64,000 nt of DNA from Hofstenia miamia (Eukaryota > Xenacoelomorpha > Acoela), in the NCBI GenBank assembly GCA_004352715.1, contig SCFE01000034.1, forward strand, positions 1,949,441-2,013,440, read 5' to 3'. Of this stretch, positions 12,401 through 21,921 are shown one piece after another. Every line of letters starts with the position of its first letter. Within the stretch, counting starts at the first letter, position 1. The position numbers were made by a program, and so were the translations under genes. The notes beneath the pieces were generated by a model that searched no databases, was not told the origin of the DNA, and worked only from the letters and a program-made list of their open reading frames with translations.

Positions 12401-15400
12401 AGTGCAACAGCGGCATTACGTGCATACAAAACAGCACACCACCTTCACAAAACATTTTTCTATTACAGCCTCCTAGATCATCTGACCTGAGTCCACTTGA
12501 CTTTTATTTGTGGTCCACTCTAAAGTCACTGGTATATCATACATACATTCCAACCAACCAACCTGGATGATTTAAAAAGAAGGATCATAGAAGAAGTTGA
12601 CTCACTTAACATTGATGAATTATATCGAGCTGTACAGAATATGATATCAAGATGTGAACTTACTATTGGGCAGAATGGAGGACTATTTGAACATTTGTTT
12701 GAATATATCTGTAATTCCCCTTATTAGAGTTTGTTTATTTACATATATTATTGTTTAGTTTCATATAAATAAAGTTATTGTAATTTGGAAAGTCAAGCTA
12801 ATTTTGACACACCCTGTACATCAATTTCTGTATCGAATTTTTAACTATTTTAATTACAATCAGGAACATTTGAATTTTAAAGAACGTACCCGGGCATCAT
12901 TAATAAGCGGGTGGATAAAGTTGAAACTACTAAAACGAATGGTTGCGCATATCAATATCATACAGAAAACCTACAAGAAAAAGTATGCTTGATAAATGTC
13001 AAACCAAACGTTGAGAAAGTCGTTTACTTCACAACCACACCCTTATTCAAATCATTTAAGCAGTAATAGCTAAACTTTGTTATGAAATANNNNNNNNNNN
13101 NNNNNNNNNNNNNNNNNNNNNNNNNNNNNNNNNNNNNNNNNNNNNNNNNNNNNNNNNNNNNNNNNNNNNNNNNNNNNNNNNNNNNNNNNNNNNNNNNNNN
13201 NNNNNNNNNNNNNNNNNNNNNNNNNNNNNNNNNNNNNNNNNNNNNNNNNNNNNNNNNNNNNNNNNNNNNNNNNNNNNNNNNNNNNNNNNNNNNNNNNNNN
13301 NNNNNNNNNNNNNNNNNNNNNNNNNNNNNNNNNNNNNNNNNNNNNNNNNNNNNNNNNNNNNNNNNNNNNNNNNNNNNNNNNNNNNNNNNNNNNNNNNNNN
13401 NNNNNNNNNNNNNNNNNNNNNNNNNNNNNNNNNNNNNNNNNNNNNNNNNNNNNNNNNNNNNNNNNNNNNNNNNNNNNNNNNNNNNNNNNNNNNNNNNNNN
13501 NNNNNNNNNNNNNNNNNNNNNNNNNNTATATATATATGTAGGTTATTAAATATTCATATTATTCGACAATTTGGGTTGCACCCCAAATTTTATAATTGTA
13601 ACACTGAAAAATCTATGTGTATCTGACGTCAATTTTTTATATTGTGGCATTTCTTGTTAATGTATTTACCAATTTGCACAACCGTGAGCTTTTGATGTAA
13701 TAATTCATGCATGCGCATGAACGTTTATCACATAATTGTCTAATGAATCGCTAATATGAAGATTCACATTATGTATTAAAATGAGAATAGTATCTGATAA
13801 GTGTTGCATACTTGCATTCAACAAACATATACGCCTGTTGCTGCGATTCAGCATGAAATCTAAAACTGAGAGACTTAGATATTCCAACCCTATACTTCAT
13901 TATTTGACCTCCATCACTTAGTTCATTGGAAGGAAGCTACTTCGTGTTTTCTCGAGAGTCAGATCGAAAGGCAAAAAAGAAATGTTTCCTTAGCAGTAAA
14001 TTTGTGTGTCCATTACATGGCGAAACACAAAGAATTAGGATAAATTGTTATTTAATGGAATGATTTTGTCGTTATAACACTATATTATCAACTCTAACAT
14101 GGATGCAATTAATCTATTTTTGGTGTTTGAAATACGATGCAGCATGTGTCTATGTTTAGAATCATACCATACGTCGCTTTTGATAATCCCAACTTCATTG
14201 TTCAGCGCTAAAATGGGAAAATTCTCGAGATGTATCTCTTAACTATTAACAATAAACGACGACGAACTGTTAATCGAAAGAGTCATTCCGAATCATTCGG
14301 ACTCAAATCATTTTTACTTTGAAAAAAGTCTCATTTTAAAACCTACAATTTTACATGTATGAATACTTCTAAACCAGCTCGTTTCTTTGTTAACCCGCAT
14401 TTGTTGAAGAGGACAAATATGCCTTTCCTGTTATTTAAATTGATGTCTATTGAAATTGAAATAAGCTTACAAGAAGAAAATTTCATGACTTTATTTGCAT
14501 ATAGATAAGTTTGTTTTGGGTAAAATTGTTTTATATGGGTCATATACACGGAATATAACACAAATAACCTATTGCCTTTCACTGAGGACAAAATTGTTCC
14601 GAACTACTACAACACATCTAGCACTGACCTTAAGCTCTTTTTTATTCAAAATTGCTAATTGATTTATACAGCTAACGTGTTCGAAGAGAGGTGACACCAG
14701 TGGTAGATCCACAAGTGAAAATGAAAATATAATTTCATTTGCTGATACATCCATAGTAGGAAGTTACATTCGTGTTGTTTGTATTTTTGGAACTTGACAA
14801 TGTATTCTTTAGTCAACACATTCAGCATCTGCAAACTGTAGCCCATTCGACAAATTCCGATATGACACAGAAAAGTGGATTGTGTGTGAGATGTACTTGA
14901 GCTTACAGAATATGTTTTGTCTGTCATGGTTACATTTGTAAACAACATTTCCAAGCCCTCTATATATTCTGTGCTTCTCAATAAAAATGGACTTTGTAGC
15001 ATAATATCCAGTGCACAACATGAATAAGGAACAGTTAAATATTTATCAAATACTCCCTCCCCATTNGGTCATATACACGGAATATAACACAAATAACCTA
15101 TTGCCTTTCACTGAGGACAAAATTGTTCCGAACTACTACAACACATCTAGCACTGACCTTAAGCTCTTTTTTATTCAAAATCTCGCATGTTGCTAATTGA
15201 TTTATAGTCAACACATTCAGCATCTGCAAACTGTAGCCCATTCGACAAATTTCGATATGACACAGAAAAGTGGATTGTGTGTGAGATGTACTTGAGCTTA
15301 CAGAATATGTTTTGTCTGTCATGGTTACATTTGTAAACAACATTTCCAAGCCCTCTATATATTCTGTGCTTCTCAATAAAATTTTTGACTTTGTAGCATA

Positions 15401-18400
15401 ATATCCAGTGCAAAACATGAATAAGGAACAGTTAAATATTTATCAAATACTCCCTCCCCATTTAATATATTATGATAAATTATTTTTTTTTGGAATACGT
15501 AGCAAATTATGTTTATGTCACACTAAATCAAATCTTGGTTACCAATTACACCATATGGAATACCGATATTCGTCAAAATGTCCAAAATCACGATTATGGG
15601 GAGTGGGACGGAATAGGAACACTTTCTCAACTCCAAAATTTTATAGGAAGTTATGCTAGTATATAAAATGTGATTCTGCATTGAAGTTTTCAAATGAAAG
15701 AGCTTGGGAGCGCGCTACTTTTTGGAGAATTTCGTAGGTTTATGGTACTGAAGATCATGTCAGTAGTATTTTTTTACAGCTTGGCCCATCTAAACTTCAT
15801 TTTATTTCATTTGAAAACCAAACTGATATCAATCCCTGGCTCATATTTGCATTTCAAAATGCCCAGTCTTGTAAGCCTTACTTAGAAATGGATATTTTAC
15901 ATTCTCGTAGGGAACTCTACCATTTTTAGTTCTCAATGAATTGCTTATAAAGAAATTGTGATGTTTAGTTCCAGTTATGAAGTGTGGAAAATTTTTCCAG
16001 TAGGACAAAGCCACTGCATATCCTCCATTGCAACCATCCCAATCCCATACTAAATCTATGAGGAATTATAATTCGTAATATCTATAGAAAAGGTAAATGA
16101 TACAACTCAATAGCTAATGTTAAAAAAACAATTCTTAATTTCTGGGAAAACAATTTGTTACGCACTTTCTTTTAGTTGACAATGTCAATTAAGTAAAACA
16201 TTTTCCATGGTACTCTAGTAAATTGTGGCATGATTTTCTATTAGACCAGTATTGAATTTGTGGAAATATTTTTCTCAACGAATTCTCTATTTTGATATTT
16301 TTACCACGCACTCTCTATATTGTAATTGGCTTGCAAATTTGTTTTACTGTAACATAAAAAGCATAACCTACTAAGTATCCCAACAATTAAATTAATGCTA
16401 ATAAATAAAATTAGCTACTATTTTATATTTATAATTTGTTCCGCTACATGAAGTAAGACATTCTGTTCCTTGTTAGTATACACGTATATTCATAATTACT
16501 TTAGGAATTATGATATTTGCAGGATTCTACATGAATCATTTTACTTAAAGTTATTTCGAATATTTGTTTTTTTCTATACCTGTTGTGCTGTCATGAGATA
16601 CAATTATTGTTTTCTAGGATTAAGAGCTATTAGACAAAAGTGTTCTCAACAAAACACAATGTATGTAATTTCACCAAGCAAATGAGGGGTAATATGTTCC
16701 CAAAAAAGAGAGGCATTCGAAAACTGCATGCACAGAAATTTCCTTAAAATAAAAAATATTTTTACGCACCTCCCAGTACAATACATATATTATTATAAAT
16801 TTTCCCTTGAATTGCAACTATTCGTTGTTATCGACTGGGCCCGATTTGAGTAATGACTAGCAATTTTTAAAACCGAATTCGGTTACGATACGGCTAGGTT
16901 TTCACAAAAAACTGGGATTTCGGTTGAATTACCATATTAAAAACTTAAGGTAGCGTTTGATTTTATGGATGTAAATGAAAGCGGCATATAAAATGATTAT
17001 AAAAATATGTTATATACCCCTTCCAGAGGTCCAATATTTAGGCGCTAAAACAAAGGATGTAATCTTAAGGTTAGATTTACTAAATTTGATGAAATTATAG
17101 TTCAACTGCACACCAGCCTCAAACATGCATTATGTGATAATAAACATTCTGCTTCAATGTGAACCCTCAATAAAACAACCAATTTCATTAAATTTCAATA
17201 TTAAAGATGTAATAAAAGAATCAATGAATATAAAACAGTTCCATCACTCTGAAAGGGCATGCAAGTAAAAGTAGTTTGTTGGTCAAACACCCGTAACCAA
17301 CTACAACCGCATGGAAATTGAAAACCCGATCTAAGATGGAAAACGTTGCTATACCTGGTTTCCATTTTAAGGCCACTGAAAAAGAAGTGTTAACTATTTC
17401 AAGTGCTATACATGCAAAAAGTAATGATATAAGATACTTTGTAAGAAACCTGCAGAAAATTGTACTTGCAATGATGCTCCCTACTGCGATAGCATACTTA
17501 CAATCGTGGAATGCTGATTTTGTTTTAATTTTAACGTCCGAAGATTGTGCACATTGAAGTTATCAAAACAAGATTTTGGCTCTAAAGTTCTTAGGTATAT
17601 TCCACAGCATCCAAAAAACTAATAACAAATCATAAATAAAATACGTAAAAATTTAACACGTAGGCGCTTAGACTGTAGAAGAGCATTTTAAACACGTAGA
17701 AAACATTATATTCCAAAATTACTAATGGGGTAATAAAAACTCAGTTTTAAAAGTTTGCTATATTTTACCAAAAATTGTTGAAATTTATATATCTTCATTA
17801 TATATATATCTTCATTTACGATAGCTATAAAAGACTTATCAATTAAGAATAGTTCAAATTTACCTTTGTCGATGGTTACATTTTTGCTACTAAACATACA
17901 ATTAATGTGTATTCAGTAATATTAACTTCATACCCAATACGTTTGTTGACAGTTCCCTGCACCGAATTCGGACGCGAACTAAAAGTGTAATTGCTAAATA
18001 CATATTCTTATGTGAATTTCAACGTAGGAACATAACACATGTTAAAATAAATATTAAGTAATTTAAGGATGAATTAAGCACACACCCGCCTGCGTCACTT
18101 GATGCCATGGACTTTCTATAATCTGGTGTAGTTCCTCGCTTGCCTTTTGCAGCAGAAGGTGGAGCGGATAAAAGCGGAGCTGCGCTACGCGAAGCGGTCA
18201 TAGCTTGACCAGGACTTTTTGCTAAAATAGTTTATGGTTCATAAAACTGTGTGAAACAGTACTTGCTTCCAATGATTTCGACTAATTTTTTCATATGGTG
18301 AACATTTGGGTTAATTTGAAGTATATGTACAAATTTTATTTCGTTCAAGTTATTGAATTTCATGTCCAAGAAATAATTATGTAAACAATCAGAGTTCCAT

Positions 18401-21400
18401 TTGCAATTTTTGAACAAGATACAAATAAATATTTTTAAAAACAATGGATGAATAAAAATCAAAGAACCAGCAGAAATATCATTTGCTTATAAAGATTATA
18501 GTATGACCTTTCAAATGATTACCAGACGGAATTCAGGACTAAAATGAGCCCTTATTTAAGTGATATGTAATATTAAAAACTGCCGTGATTAGGGTAAAAT
18601 GACAAATGAACTTACTTGTGCAAAAGGTAATGTGTAATTAGGACACTGCAAAACAGATAAAAATCAATGCTGTAATAAAATTCCATCATATTTCCATCGT
18701 TATATATAGATTATGAATATTAGCAATGAAATCAAGAATACATTTCAAAATTTGAATTTAGAATTAAAAAATAGCAGTGTCCCATCCCTAACATTGATTT
18801 CAGTTAATAACTTCTAATGAATCTAACGATACTGATTACTTTGTATTACAAACTAACTATGGCGTATACCTTCAACTAATACAAGAAACAAGAAAAGATT
18901 TAATTTTAATTAAGGAGAAAATATTGATTTAAACAAGTTGCATTTCTCAAAATGTATCAGACACATGATTTGGTAAAATGATTAACTTCATTATTAATAT
19001 ATATATAGAAAATTAATTTATCAAAACTGATGTTGAATAATAAAATGTGTTTGATGTTTAGAAAAACAAACAGTCGTAAAAACCTCGCGTGCATAATAGA
19101 AAACACCGCCGTCCCATGATCTACTTACTTGTCTTGCGTGTAGCAGAACGAGATCTGCGATTTGACAAATAGTCAAGGCTCTCATTCGAAACACCTTAAA
19201 AACAATTTTTGTAAAGTAAACAGAAGGCAACCATGTGGCCACGAATGCGTGCATGCGTAATGCCCAAACCAGGGAAGGACTGAAAACTGCGCCCTCGATG
19301 AAAGAGGAAGTTTCAAATTTAATTTAACGACAAATTCAGCGGTCAGACCACAAATTGATAACAAAGAAGCCATTAAACGATAAATTAAACAATGCTCAAT
19401 GTGATTTTAACGGTTGAACGATGTTAGTGACATTGAATAGAATGATTCCATAAAAGAATATTGCTAGAGCAGATGTAAAAAATTTACTGCTCTACAGCCG
19501 CAAATTGTATATAATCACAACTATGTAAAAAATGCATAATATATATACATTTATCAATACATTGAAAATATGATGTGAGGTTATTTGTTGTGAATTGCGG
19601 GTAAAGCTTCTTTAATGCCGGATTCCCATGTCAAAATACCTTCATAACCGTAAACATTTCGCTATTAGAAAATTTTAATTTTTGAAACCAATTACTAATT
19701 GTATTTTACAATGCCTTAAACACCATTAAGTAATTCCTATTGAAAATAAGCAATGTGGAATCAATCCTAACCAGCACCCGATAATAATTGTAAGCGCCAC
19801 CTCAGATTCGCGGTCAGGAGCTGTACCCGCAAAACACTAGTATAAAATCCAAATTAATGGTTCTTAAACCATGCCGTGAGTAGTTGATATGCAATTTATT
19901 GAAAAGTTTCAATATAGGGTGGTATAATTGCATAAATCTCAAGCAGTTTTACAATTGCGAATATCCAAACGAAATAACGAACTTGATTAATTTGATTTAG
20001 AAGCAGGAACTGCTACAAATCATTGGATTAAACGTTTGGCTTTCAAACAAAGCGGCACCTTGATGTTTAAGAACCACTAATATAGAAAAATAAAAAGGTG
20101 ATTCATATTCACTGCATGTATGATATTTTCTGTAAATACTATAAATTACCAAATTAGATCACAAAATCATAAAAATCAATATTTAGAATAATGGTAGAAT
20201 CAAATGGCTACTTTGTATAATATATGAGAAAACAGAATGTCAAAACTGCATAAACGCTTTGAAATTACTGGTGCAAACCGTTTAAAAGTTTGAAATGCAT
20301 AGAGCTCCCATGAGAAATAAAAGCTTTGTTGATCAAAGGAATTAAATCGGGATAAAAGTAAAGAGGAAAAGTGCGCAATTTTCTGCTTTACCATTACAAG
20401 CACTTACTACTTATGCCGTTGGATTTGTTGAACAAGTTGCTACAGTCACCGTTTGAGTGGCGATTATAGGGCGCATCTAAGATGGTTGGTTTAGTCCAAA
20501 TAAATAGCGTTATTCAATAAACAATAAGCAAAACGTTTAAAAATCCCCAAAATGAATATGTATTTCTAAGAGGAAAATTGTAAATAGAAGAGCCAAATCT
20601 TTAGTAACCACGTCACTAACATGAGTTAATTTCATATAGTGCATCATATCAAACGGAAAACCCTACCCTTTGAATGAAACATGAAAATCGCCCCAAATCA
20701 TGAATGTGTACACAATATTTTTTTTTGATTGCAAAGAAATAAATGGAAATATAACACACACAAACACAGCCTATGAAAGTGCAAGACCAGGAACCCGTTT
20801 TTAATTCCGCTAATTACTAGAAGATGAAATTTTCATATTCTATCATACATGCTAAATTGTCAACATACCTTGCAAAGACAAACAGCTTTGGGAAGACGTA
20901 AACCCTTTAAAAGAAGCGGTAAATACTGTTAAATTGCTTAAACATGAATTCGCTATATAAAAAATGTAAATTCAGTGGTGGTACAAAAGCATTATAAACA
21001 GATAACATGGAACGAAAATCGACTTCACCACTAAATTTCGAAAAGAAATTGCTATAAAAATTTAGAAAAATTGTTACTTCGAACAACGAAACAAACCTTT
21101 TGATGCAGTAGTTGGTCTGCTGTTACTGATTATGGGAGCAGTGTTGGGGCGTCGGTTGCTACTAGCCTCAACTTCATCTAAACGGCGAACAGCATCGGCG
21201 AGAGCGGAGCGTAAAGTTAAGATTTCATCAGCTTGATGAGAAACTTGAGTTTCAAGTGTAGTTATACGGGTAAGTAAATCAACATCACCTTCACCATCCA
21301 TTAAATCCCCCATACCATCTATAATAAGAATTAAACGTTATATGATGCTTGGTCTTAATTTAAAAGTAATAAACAAGTTGTACAAATTTTCCATAAAAAT

Positions 21401-21883
21401 TAGTATTAGAATTGTACCAAATAATTTAACAGCATCAAGCAGCATCAAAAGAAAATGTTTTAGACAAGGTTTCAAATAAAGAATAGTGAAGTCTAAATTC
21501 GAATTTAAGTATTGCAAGCAAATACTTCTTTAATTGGGAATACAAATTCAATATGCTTTTTTAATCTAACATTTTCATCGGTCCATTAAAAAATTTATTA
21601 ATAATTACTCTAGGTGAGATTGTAGGGAAAAAGTACATTTAGCATGTAAAGCTTGAAATTTGACATAAATCACATACAAATATTCATTAGCGTTTCACAA
21701 ATTCTGTGATCTTGAAATTAAAAATAAATCACATACAAATATTCATGAGCGTTTCACAAATTCTGTGATCTTGAATTAATAATAACAAACCAAATCGAAT
21801 TCCAATATTTTGTAAACTAAAAAATGCCAATATTGAAATTTCGCGTGAATTTCCATGACAATTTTGCATGCGAAATTCCATTC

Positions 21884-21921
<38 letters not shown>

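Noticed and set aside
13082-13549. Open frames made mostly of N runs (also at 629-973, 47,451-48,497 and 50,449-50,977)
   Set aside because: The frames exist only because N codons are read as open; there is no sequence evidence.
15408-15666. Overlapping plus-strand frames after the second haplotype join
   Set aside because: Two frames compete, neither has motifs or splice borders.
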